Origin: Anisakis pegreffii | Lineage: Eukaryota; Nematoda; Chromadorea; Rhabditida; Anisakidae | DNA length: 64,000 nucleotides | Reading direction: 5' to 3' | Assembly (NCBI GenBank): GCA_035041965.1 | Contig: JAPYMA010000318.1 | Span: forward strand, 1-64,000 | In this document: positions 31,637-42,800 of the stretch, in pieces | Layout of the letters: each line of letters begins with the position of its first letter | Position numbering within the stretch: position 1 is the first letter of the stretch | The notes under the pieces: model-generated | Told to the model about the DNA's origin: nothing | The model's database searches: none | What the model saw: the letters and a program-made list of their open reading frames with translations, nothing else | Position numbers and translations under genes: made by a program

Positions 31637-34521
31637 ATGTTCTACTTTCAAGTATTCGCATCCCTTATAGTGTACGCTTGTTCAGTGAACGCACAGTATG
31701 GAATGGTAAATCAATACGTCAATTTGTTACCTCGTTCAGTTTGGTAGAAAAACCGTGTAGTCAATAATGACAGTAGATCTCCGAATAAATTTTTTCACTA
31801 ATACCGTATCGAGATGGATTTATTTATGGATTTTTCGGTAATGACAAATTTGTGACCCTAGCGTGTGAATTCTTCAAGTAGGTTGTTCAGCAATAATTCA
31901 TATTCGATGTATATTGGTCAAGCGCATTCAGTCAAAAACAGTTTGAGATTCCTTAATGTCGAGTAATCTGAGAGCTTGAAAGCTGAAGGGAAGAACTGCA
32001 TTGAAGTGAAGTGGGAATAAGGAATGGTTACTTCAGAGACAGTGAGTTCAGTCTGAAATTCGAGAAAATTGTGTCAGAATATATTCGTTTTTAATTTGAA
32101 GTATCGAAGCGATTTCTACACTTTCGGTGTACCAGAAGACGCAGATGCAGCGTGGAGGATTTGGCAGGATAAATTGATTCAGTTAGAGGAGAGACTTACA
32201 CTGAGATACAATCACCAAATAACGCTCTTGAAGGAACGACTTGATGAGTTGGAAAAACAGGTTACTATTATTAGCAGAAATTGATAGCCAGTTATAACAT
32301 CATTCACCATACCTATGAGAATACTCAAGTGTTCGGAAGACAGCAACAATACCAGTAAACAGTGGTGGGCAAAGGCGTACTCATCGCTATTCCGCTACAA
32401 GCAGAGTTAATTCGGTAACGCGATAGCTCGCCACTTTTATCATATTATAGCGATAAATTCCGCTACGATAACTTTTCAGCAGCACAAAGTAGCAATAATT
32501 TGCGTTATTTTATTTCGTTAGCGTTCTAGCGAGCCATTTTCTCTCAGACTTCCGCTAGCTCGCTACTTTTCGTCTGCAAAGGAATGCTTGTTTTTCGCAA
32601 CACCATCATGTGTAAATACAAGTTTGAGCTCTAGCGCTAACCGAGGCAAAATTCGAACTTGTCGTACTCTTACTTGTCCTAACGGATCAAAAACGAATAT
32701 TCAATCATATGTCAAATACTTAATATAAGAGACAGTGAGTTCAGTTTGCATTCCATCTTAAGTTATTTGGCTTTAATTAAGTTACGTGATGGTGCAATGA
32801 ACTTTTGTTTATTTCTGTTCTGGCTATGAAAGGATAGAATAAAAGCCAAACGATCCAGATTCTTAGACGAGATGTTCAACACACTGATGTTCTTGAAAGG
32901 AAATAAGAAGGTTTAGTGAGTGTTAGTTGTTTTCAATCTTTTAGAAACAACAGATATATGTTGAAAAAGATTATTTAATGGCATGAAGAGAGTTTTTCCC
33001 ATGCGGATCAGTAAGACGATTGCAAAAACAAAAGAAAAATTTTAAAGCAGCGATTAGCGGCGTAATACTGCTATGTAGCGTTTTAACGAAAAAGTCCGCT
33101 ATTTTTTTCAGATTAGAGGCACGTTTAGCGATGAGCTTTCACCACATTCTAGTTAGTGGCGCTATAGACGGATTAGTTTTAGCGGAACAAAAATACGTTT
33201 CAGCGAATTAGTGATTAGCGGAGCTATTTTTTTGTAGCGTGTACATCACTGCTCGTGCACACTTCAATGAGCATATAGCTACAATAACGTATGGTAGGGT
33301 AGCAAACGAAAAAACCTTTAAATCCGAAAAAACCTGAATTAAACTGAATAAAATTTCAACAGTTGTTCCGATTATCATTATTCCAGGTTAATGATCTACT
33401 TAAAGTGAGCACCTACGACTGGAAAATGGCCGATTCGGGCTCAATTTACAAGCTGTTCACCGAAAAGAAATCGTTTGATGACGCTCAGGTAACGCAGAAC
33501 GCGTGAATAATCTATGAAAATATTCTTTTTTATCCAATACCCTCTCAACAAAGAACCTGTCAAAAGGTGCGTATGAAAAAAAAAACCAGCTTCAAAACCA
33601 CTAATAAGGAACCACAGACTTCAATCTGCACAAATTTTCTCCAGATGATTCCCAGCAACAAAGAACTGATAAATCAATGATCACAAATATTAATGCCCAA
33701 TTTGAAAAAAAATTGGCTCAGTTGGTTCCGCATTTTTCAATTTTTGCTCCAGCTTCGATTCCATGTTTTCGAAGATTTCGCCTCCAGCACCGCCTCCGAC
33801 TCCAGCTCTGAATTTTCCTCTGTTTCGCTCTGGTTCCGGCTTCAGAAAAAGCTATCCTACAAATCTTAACTCCACCTATTGAATATTGCCGCGGTTTTTT
33901 TTGATGGAGACAAAACAGGTTTTTTGACTCCGAAGCGTAGGCATCACTGATCACAAATGTTGTTCTTATTCCTGTTACTGAGCATAATATGATCGCAATA
34001 ATAACACAACTACACAATGATAAATTCAATCAATAAATTCAATCAAGATGATTATTCTTATCACCAGCATTGTTATTTGATTTTTGCTAGTACTACTAAT
34101 TTTGCAGGTTGTTTGCAAGCATTTTGGTGCGCAGTTGGCTGTTCTTGATTCGGAACATAAAAATAATTTTGCTAAAGGTTCGTCAGTAATCTGTGAATTT
34201 CGTAAATGAATCTTTCAAGTTACTTTCCTCATTTCTAGTCGTGAATAGTATCACGAAGTGAATCATTCAAATGATATGTGTTGAATGATCGATATCAATT
34301 CTCATGCAGATATGGTAAACAAAACGGTCAAGGACGATAATCAAGAAGCATGGATAGGTCTGAAAACGAAAGCATCAATGGGTGCTAAATCGACATATTC
34401 GAATTTTGCGGGTGATCAGCCAGTTGAAGGATGTGCGTCAATGAATCGTAAAGGTAAATGGTCGATTAAAGACTGTGATCAAAATAAGGCATTCATTTGC
34501 CAACGAATAACTGTGCGTTAA
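31637..34521 (+). CDS. secreted coiled-coil C-type lectin-domain protein
   Basis: Exons: 31637-31705, 32102-32260, 33387-33488, 34108-34177, 34310-34521; phases agree, 203 residues. Exon 1 is a signal peptide (MFYFQVFASLIVYACSVNA). Exon 2 is a charged helix with heptad-like spacing (LIQLEERL, ITLLKERLDELEKQV), likely a trimerising neck. Exons 3-5 form one C-type lectin domain: YKLFTEKKSFDDAQ, CKHFGAQLAVLDS, EAWIGL, and the paired cysteines GCAS and DCDQNKAFICQ. The usual Ca/sugar tripeptide EPN or QPD is replaced by QPV and the WND triad by WSIKDCD, so classical calcium-dependent mannose or galactose binding is doubtful. Extracellular; function (immune effector, cuticle or secreted parasite product) not deducible. 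Intron 2 hosts a hAT remnant. Confidence 0.88.
32360..33251. mobile_element. hAT remnant in lectin intron 2
   Basis: Left end CAGTGGTGGGCAAAGGCG, complement of the right end CAGTGATGTACACGCTAC, with subterminal TAGCG / CGCTA words at both ends. A frame at 32834-32917 (plus) reads KAKRSRFLDEMFNTLMFLKG and then NKKV with a stop, the same dimerisation block as in the element at 28.6 kb. No matching eight-base flanks (CCAGTAAA versus CTCGTGCA), so it is older and decayed. Confidence 0.75.
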
Positions 34522-34785
34522 TAACTGTACGAATAATAGTGCAGTGTGATCATAGTCACAATTAGTGCTCTTAATGAGCACATCTTGATATTTCTTTGGA
34601 TTTTATCCATATTAAAGCCAATCATCCAATTATCAGCTATCATTGGGCATCCACATAAGTACTCCCCTGACATTCATCGTTGTAAACATAGATGATTTCG
34701 ATCATTACTATCCAGATTACAATCATTATTAATACCGTTACTGCTATATTATGAAATTACTACTAATATTCTTATTCGTAAGCTT

Positions 34786-34858
34786 GCGCTTAGGCTTACA
34801 CTGAGGCTGATACTTAGGCTTAGGCTGAGACTGAGGTTGATACTTAGGCTGAGGCTAA
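34786..34858 (+). repeat. degenerate TTAGGC (telomere-type) array
   Basis: Several exact TTAGGC hexamers and close variants (CTGAGGC, TGAGAC) follow one another. A 20-bp unit CTGAGGYTGATACTTAGGCT occurs at 34801 and again at 34831, so part of the array arose by duplication. TTAGGC is the nematode telomere repeat. Confidence 0.6.
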
Positions 34859-35184
34859 AGTTTATCTAGATACTGCGGCCGAATCTTAGTGGAGGTCACC
34901 GGCTTACTCAGCGGAGACCATGACTATTGCAATCAGTTTGAGATTGGGAGGTGTCGAATTATTAGGGGCAGTTGTCTCGGGAGTAGTTATCCTAAAAGCC
35001 TGTTGTTGCACTCTATGGCCGTTCCCACTTTTGAAGTTAATGTGAACCATCCAGATTAATGAGACACACCATGTTGTTCATAAGATTATCCTGACTGTGA
35101 TCGAGAACAAGCTCAAAATGCTTACGCCTATTATGATTTGGAAGTATTTTTCTTATCATTACTGAAATATATAAACAAATGAAC

Positions 35185-35319
<135 letters not shown>

Positions 35320-36525
35320 CTTTTTTACAATCAATCAGAATTAGTTCACTATTTGCTTCGCTCATCTTTTGCATAGCTGGTTTTTTGTCGATTTATTGAA
35401 TTATCGACGATTTGATCCACTTTTGCCTTGCTTGTTGCAGACTCGTAAATAACATACTGTATTTCTTCAAACAATTACTCCAACTGCAATTACTGATCTC
35501 CGCCACCTCTCAAACCTTCAAAAATTACATCTCTATCAAACTGGATACCAACAGGTGTAAATAAGTAAAGCAATAACGAAGGCAACATACTCAGTACTGA
35601 ACTGAGTAACGTGTTCAGTTCACTAATCCACGCGACTTGAAATTATTGTTCATTCACTCCAGCAAAAGCAAACAATTTTATGCACATTTCTTATAATCGA
35701 GGACATAATTTGATGAAAATGTGACCAAGTTGAGGCGTTTAAAGTTTCAATTTCGTTGAAGCATACATGTGAAAATATTTAAGTGGTGGTCAATAAAGAC
35801 AGCAACAATGATAATTTTATTAATAGAGTTATCACTGAATAAGAATTAATAATTGATGATAGTACCAATTTCGCATTCATATACAACAAATTTTGTGGCA
35901 CATTCAAAAAAGGCAGCAAGCACAAAAACAACAATATGTCATAGGATCATTCGCGTGAGGAAACGAAGGTACTGAATGAAGTTGATGGATATGATGATTA
36001 ACTACTGTTCAAAATATTTATAATGACCAAGAGGTGTAAAGGATAATTGTCTGATAAATATTCTGAAAGTCGTTCATGTTCATCCAAACAACTTCGGTCA
36101 GAGAACGAAGGATCAAAACCAAAAGAAACCTGCTGCGCACACTGAAAAGGCACTCACTTCAGGTGATAATTCTTATTTACAAAGGTCACGACATGTTGTG
36201 TTTTGTTATGATTTGATGAGGTTGAAAAAAAATTGCTTATAAAACCTATATGGTGAAATAAAATAAGTTCCTCTTCATTAATGTTTATGTAGGATTGACT
36301 TAGGGGAGACTGTGAAATGTCACCCATCGAATGCCATTTTTACCGTTATTACTAGTGAGGAAGTTAAGTCAACCGATGGAGCTGTTACAGAATGATCACA
36401 AAAATATATTATGCGGTGTGGTCGTAGGCTGGCAACTGAAATTGAATAAATATGCGAATCGAAGGTGACTGACGTTTACTTTTTGCATGTCGCTTGTGAT
36501 ATACATTTGTTATTGAATACAAAGT

Positions 36526-39500
36526 TTATTCATCTGGTTGCTCGGGCTCAGGACACTGCGTCTGAAGGAACGCTTTAACGCCACTCGATACAGCACCCCC
36601 AGCACTTGGATCTTTTGCAAAAATTTCCAAATGATTTTTACCCTTCCACACTAATGCGCATTTGAAATCGGCATCATTTTTGATCATAAATTTGGCTATT
36701 TTTGCCAAGCAATCGTGCACTTTCGATAATACTGCATAAGGTAATGGTTTCATCAACTTGGATATATCAGCCAACGTATTCATCGCAGGCTTTGTGAAGT
36801 CACCGTTACCTTTGAACCAGCCCACGATTTCCTGTAAATGCAGCGCTAATTATTAAAACAGTTCATTACGTTGTGCAAGTGAAAGCCTTACTTGATTTGC
36901 ACACGTGAAGAACATCTGAGCCCACGTAAAGAACGGAAAACCAGCACCTTGCGGGTAAGTAGTCAGTAATTGTAGTGGTACATCACGAGGTATTTCACCA
37001 CATTCCATGTATTCAATTGAACTGTTCTCTTCAAAACGTTTCTTTTCGGGTTCTGGTTCATTATCCATTTCTGGGTTCGCTTGACTGCAATAGACCAATC
37101 ACTTCAATGCAATGGATGCGATTACGTGCACTGGCTAACTATAGATGCAGATAAGGAATACTTCAGAATTTACCTTGCTGCTTTAACGGCTGCATAATCA
37201 GCACAGTCCACTTCAAAACGAACCAGAATTTTGAAATTACCAAACTGGTATTGAACTAATTGGAAGAACGGTCCTCCAGTGAACTTTGAACGAGGTTTAG
37301 CCATTTTCCGTTTCAGCGCTTGATCGTAAGTAACGTGTCCTATCTCCATTAGATCTGAAGCTTCCATTCTGAAACCAACAATACGATGAGTGATAATTTG
37401 TCTCGTCAGTCAAAAAATTGCTGTACACTACCAGCTGTACACTGGCGAAAGAGCAGCATCGTGACAAAATCATGTTTATCACATTCACCTGGTGAAAAGT
37501 ATGGTTTTGCCGACTCGTTCGACGTCGATTCGAAACAACCCATCACCAGCTTCCTGAGCAAATGCGAACAGCTTTTGCAGATTAACAACATCAGTGATAA
37601 AATCGAATTCATTGAAATTGATCGGTTTCTTTGTTTTCGATGTTAGATGTCGTGCAGCCAATATTGCTGTATCCAGTGGACCATCACGAATCTGAAATTG
37701 AGTACAATAATGCATGGAAAGCAAGACTCAAAATTTAGATGAATTTCACTCGACTGGATTTCTGAGACTGAAAAAACATCAAATCAAATCAACAAAACTT
37801 CTGTGCTGAAGAAATTTTATCACTGATATTCACATATTTATTACGTTTAAAATTTGGATGCTTCAGAGTGAATGTAAACAAACATAACCGATTTTTCGTC
37901 AATTCTTTGATATTCTTAGTTATGCTGCAAACAGTCGAAATTTTTGAATGTACAGTCGTGATAAAATTGTTCGAGTTCAGCGTTTTTAAGAATTGCGTAA
38001 TCTCTATCAACGCTCAACAAAATCCACTTCCCTTTGAATGTTTTTCGTAAACTTCTCAAGTAGTCAACATTCATAAATTTGCGCTTGGCACCAGCAGCTG
38101 TTAGCGAGCCACTCTCAGAGAACATCTGACAAACACGTTTTTCATGATCGTTGACCATGGTTCACATTTCTTGTAAGCATAGATTTCAAGATAATTGTAA
38201 ATTCGCTAAATGAGTGGGTGGTCGTTTACGGTAATGTGATAATTAATTCAACAGTGCTGCTGAAAGAACAATATGTTAATTGAGTGATGAGCTGATTTTT
38301 CCAGAACCTTTCTCCATCCTACGCATTCTTCTCTTGCTATTTGTTCTAAATTAATTGCTTTGAGCACGCGCTTCAAACAGTTGATAATCTGTGTTCTGTC
38401 TACATGTATGCGTATATCTCTGATATTATAAATGAGATGAATGCTCAAAGCAAGCTTACGCTTAGTTTTAAGCTTTAGTAATATACGCTCAGGAATGGAT
38501 TGAATGTAGCAAGCCTGAACCAGCTTCAGTATAATACTCAACTGACATTGATCGTGACTTGATGATTTATTATTACTTAACAGCTGTAACAAATATGCTG
38601 AGATTTACAGCTCATATAGAATTGAATCTATTCTTTAACAACATATTCCGCACTATTCAGTACATATATCAATATGTGCCTCTTCAAGTCTTTTGCTCCC
38701 ATCTATTTTGCGCTTCCTCCTCTAATTTTTTGATTCCGTTCTCATTCGAATTATCGAAGCAAAAGCGTTCAATGAACTTTAGAATCACCTTATACATTTG
38801 AATTCCTTACAAAATTGTTCACTCAATTTCCGAGCCTCAAAAAAGATTGTATCGTCATGAGACTTCTTAGAAATCGATGAGCAATATGAAAGATTAGTCC
38901 TAAACCTTTATGACCGTCGAATGAATAATCGAGATTAGAATTTCATGAAGACGAACAATTCCTTACGTTATTATCGCCAGCTGTTCGGAAAGTGGGATGT
39001 CGAGGAAGGAAGAATGTGATATTGGTGATAAGAGAGAGACATAAACTTGTAATGAGTTGTAAATAAATAAATAAGCAAAGCAAAGTATAGCTTGGTCTAT
39101 GACGCATCTTTCAGATCACGAAGCCGATTAAGATTTGAAGAACGGCATAAAATTATAATGTGATTACTAACAAAACTATCAGCCAAATATTATATTAGTA
39201 CAGAACAATCGTCAGTGAACACATATTTGATCACTCACTACTGATCTTATTTAAGAGGAACTAAATAAACAAGAACGTTCACCTTCATATGATTCACATC
39301 ATAAATAACAACGCCTCGATCTTGTTGCAACTTCCCACCTGGCCAAAAGAATGACTCCAACGGCATTCCGGGCATCTTAAATTTATCAGGAGTAAGAATA
39401 AGATGTTGCAATTGAGCATTTCTGAATAACTGGAGAGACGAAATAATTCTGCGCGAGATGCTGGAAAGCTCGACAAATATTGCATTCAGTTTACAGTTGG

Positions 39501-39801
39501 ATCTCTGTAGTTGAATGCATCTAACTATTCTACTCTAGCAGCTCATGTCAGCTTGATTCAAGATAACAGTCAATCGGTGACACACTTTCGAAGACGAAAT
39601 GCAAGCATTTTTCTGGCAATATTATTCATTACTTACAACAATTGTAGGACCGTCATCACCTAAATACCACTGATACGAACCGATTCGTTCAACATATTTC
39701 GTCGATGTTGGCCCACCTTTTCCAGAAAGATTTACCAACGGCAAAAGTCCGTAGGGCTCTTCTTCTAGACCTTCGAACAACCAAAATCCTTCCGCCGACA
39801 T
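36526..39801 (-). CDS. DXO/RAI1 (Dom3z, EOL-1) family decapping-nuclease homologue
   Basis: Family members remove aberrant or NAD caps from RNA and degrade it 5'-3'. Exons: 39801-39637, 39429-39283, 37691-37489, 37368-37174, 37084-36892, 36831-36526; phases agree, 402 residues (human DXO is 396). Landmarks in order: YVERIGSYQWYLGDDG (like ELGxFS), QDRG, RIDVERVGKTILF, FKILVRFEVDCAD (the E-x-D metal-binding motif), SSIEYMECG (position of E-x-K), FTWAQMFF (conserved Gln), EIVGWFKG (like VVAGFR). Compared with DXO the E-x-K lysine is Met, and the GYKFEQY glutamate appears lost (GGPFFQL). It may therefore be catalytically weak or dead. Start chosen at the ATG following a TTTTCAG acceptor; a further 5' exon is possible. 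The stop TAA sits inside an AATAAA hexamer. Confidence 0.82.
37916..38158 (-). pseudogene. decayed duplicate of DXO-like exon 3
   Basis: Inside intron 2 of the DXO-like gene, a minus-strand frame (NDHEKRVCQMF, FMNVDYLRSLRKTFKGKWILL, DRDYAIL) parallels true exon 3 (GPLDTAILAA, FNEFDFITDVVNLQKLF, LFRIDVERVGKTIL) in order and spacing. The spliced model is in phase and collinear with human DXO without it. Its nearest upstream acceptor (TTACAAG) leads into an in-frame TGA, so it cannot be read as a straight alternative exon. Likely a duplicated exon now decaying; an exon used through the internal TTTGTCAG acceptor cannot be excluded. Confidence 0.5.
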
Positions 39802-42800
39802 AGCTCGGCGGTTAACCTGGAAATAGCTGAAAAGTTAAGAATAACCCATTTACATTCTCACTGATTTAAGTGATGACTGCTTCAAGAACTTCTATCTGAT
39901 GGTGAATAAATGAATGAACTGTGATCGATCGAATTTTACTTTGCACAGTTTATTTATTTCAGTTTACAGTGCAGTTCACGACAGGAATTGAGTAGGAGTG
40001 AAATTGCTGTAACTTGATGAGTTCTGGATCAATGAATGCAAAATATGTGACGATTGAAGTGTTTATTAAGAAATAAGAGTTCGACAAGCAGATATACAAA
40101 AGACGAGGATATGTTAAAAATTCATTAGAAGCCACATGACTTGTCAAAAACCTATATGAATATATAATGAGTTTTGCAGAATGGCAACTTCCAAAAAAAG
40201 AAAATGTCCTTCCATGGAAGGAAACTAATTAAATATGCACACTATGTTCAATAACATTTGATTTTTTTTGATGATGCACAGGATTTTCAAAGAGGTACTC
40301 CCTTTTCGAATGAATATTGGCGGAAACAATGACTGCAGTCATGGGATATCAGAAAAAAAACGATTCACTTTCTGGACGAATACCACAATTGCAGTTCAAG
40401 ACAAGCCAATTGTGTTCGTGCAAAAAGGATAACTCATGGCAACAATAAGTTTGCCTCTAATCCATGACATATAATGTACCTCCACACTGGTCAACAGGCA
40501 AACAATGAAGACGAGCAGTAACCAGTGAAGCTGCAATAAGCAACTGCAAATCAATACAGCGGAAGTGGGCGTGAAGTGCGAATGAATCTGTTGAGATACA
40601 CTTGAACGATGGTAGAATTTCGATGGTTCATAATTAATAGCAAATAGAGACTTATTAAATGAACTAACCCATTCAGTCTTTCACAATGAAAGTTTCTTTT
40701 TTAGAAGTTGCGATACACGCATGACTTGTTGAAGATCTTTGCAATTGAAATTCAACAGAAACTTATCAAAATTGATGAAAATAACTCGCAAATATTTTTA
40801 AAATTCAACTGAGGTGGATTTCTATTCATTTCATATCTATATGAATACAGCACATTTTGATGACTGGAATGTTGATTCAAGTAAACAAACCTAATAATAA
40901 ATATCAAAGGAGAGGAGTCAAAACCAATTTTCACGAAAATAGGTTATTAATGTATGAAACAGTTTAGCGATGAAGCATATCGAAAAGCAGTGAAATTAAG
41001 AACAGTATGCAAACAGCCTGAACATTTGAAAGCAAATAATACGATCGCGTAAACTAATTAAGAAGGCTTATCTAGATTCAATTTCTCTACCGTAAACCTC
41101 ACATGTGCTGTCTCAAGTTTTTATTCAAATCGGAAGAGTAGCGCACCGTAAAGTAAAAATATTTGTGGATAAAATCTCGCAAAATTTTGATAGTGTTAAG
41201 AGAAGAAAGGAAAGAACTGATGTAGTGTCCTGTGTCTAGGAGACTGGAGAGTCAATCTGCTGATTGTAAGCAGCGCTTAGTATATCTTAGCTTATGGCCT
41301 GACTTGGCTTAGACTCAAACTTGTTTGGCTAGGAAGCTGGTGTTCTTACTGCGTTTCGTATTGTTGATTTCAGTCCATTTAGCCAATCTCTCATACGGTT
41401 CGTCGTGCTAATTTTGTAATATTTCTGTGCTTCTTTTGATCTCTTAATCTCTCCGTTGAACACTCGATCCACTCACTATATTACATTATCCGTTCCGATT
41501 GATAAAACGAACGAATATTAAGAGGAACAGATTGAGGAGTTGAGGTTCTTTGTCAATCGAGAATAACAGCTGTGCAACATTATAATACAACGTATTCAAC
41601 GCCTGTTTTTTTTTTTTCACGTTCAAAACCCACACGACAGACAGTTCGATAGTATAAGATTATCAAAAGAATATTTGAGAGGCACATTCATGGAAATGGA
41701 AATTCATAGAAATTCAATGAACAAATTACTGCCTTAGATGTGCTTCTTGTTTTACTCTCATTAAATGCCATTTCAGGTTCTGTCACTGGGCAAGTTTTAA
41801 CGCATTCGAATATGCTGAAAGGTTTGACAAGAGAAGCAAACAGGGAAGAAGGTAGCAATATGAAGAAAAGATCGCACTTTCACCAAATGTGTTCTCATTT
41901 CTTTGATTGCCTCAAGTGTTTATAGCAAACTCGCATTGAATGTGATCGGTTCGATACTTGGGACTCCAATGAACACCTCTCTGGCTCACTGCTGTCATTT
42001 TCTTTGTACAAAGACATCGACTCTTACCTGCTATCAATATGTTAATCAATGGACTATCATTTCGCCGATCTGATTCAGTAATCAAATTTTATGGGTCACT
42101 TATCTGATAAGCTACATGACTTATAAATTTGCCATCATAACTGACGCACGGCTTCTGAACTCTACCATCTGCTCTGAACCCATCAAATTAATCATTATGG
42201 CAAAAGACGATTAATTATATGGTTACACATTGTATGTGCGTAATGAGAATGCGAGATTGTTCTGCATCGCGTATAGATGGAAATGCTACAAAAATGAATT
42301 GAAAAATTTTTCTTGGATGAATATGATGTAAAAATTTGATGAGTACGAAAACACAAAATAATTGAAGTATTGCGTGGCACACATACAAATAACACTGAAA
42401 CTTCGTTATGAAAAATCGACTTGAAATAAATCATTTCGAAACACAAGAAAAATGCACCACAGAGTGAGTTGAAAGTAGTGCATATCATGAGCTTTCAGCA
42501 CACAAAAGCATGAATTCAACGTCATATTTCACAATTATGCAAGCGTTTTTGCAAGGTGATTTCGTAATATTCTGATGCTTCCCCGTAACTCTTTCCACTT
42601 CTGATGTACACGGTAATCTATAGCAATCATCATACGACTTATGAAGAAAGGATTCCGGCAAAAAGAAGAAAGGAAGATTGAGGAACGTCAACAGTTTGTG
42701 AAGGTGAGGAGTATCTTGAGGGAATAAATAATGATTACAATTAGGAACGGCTATTGCACGAACATTCCATAAAATTTCAACAATTCAAATTTTAACGAGT

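Noticed and set aside
38248..38592. 114-codon minus-strand frame in DXO-like intron 2
   Set aside because: It looks helical, but the DXO-like exons join in phase without it and it matches no part of the family.
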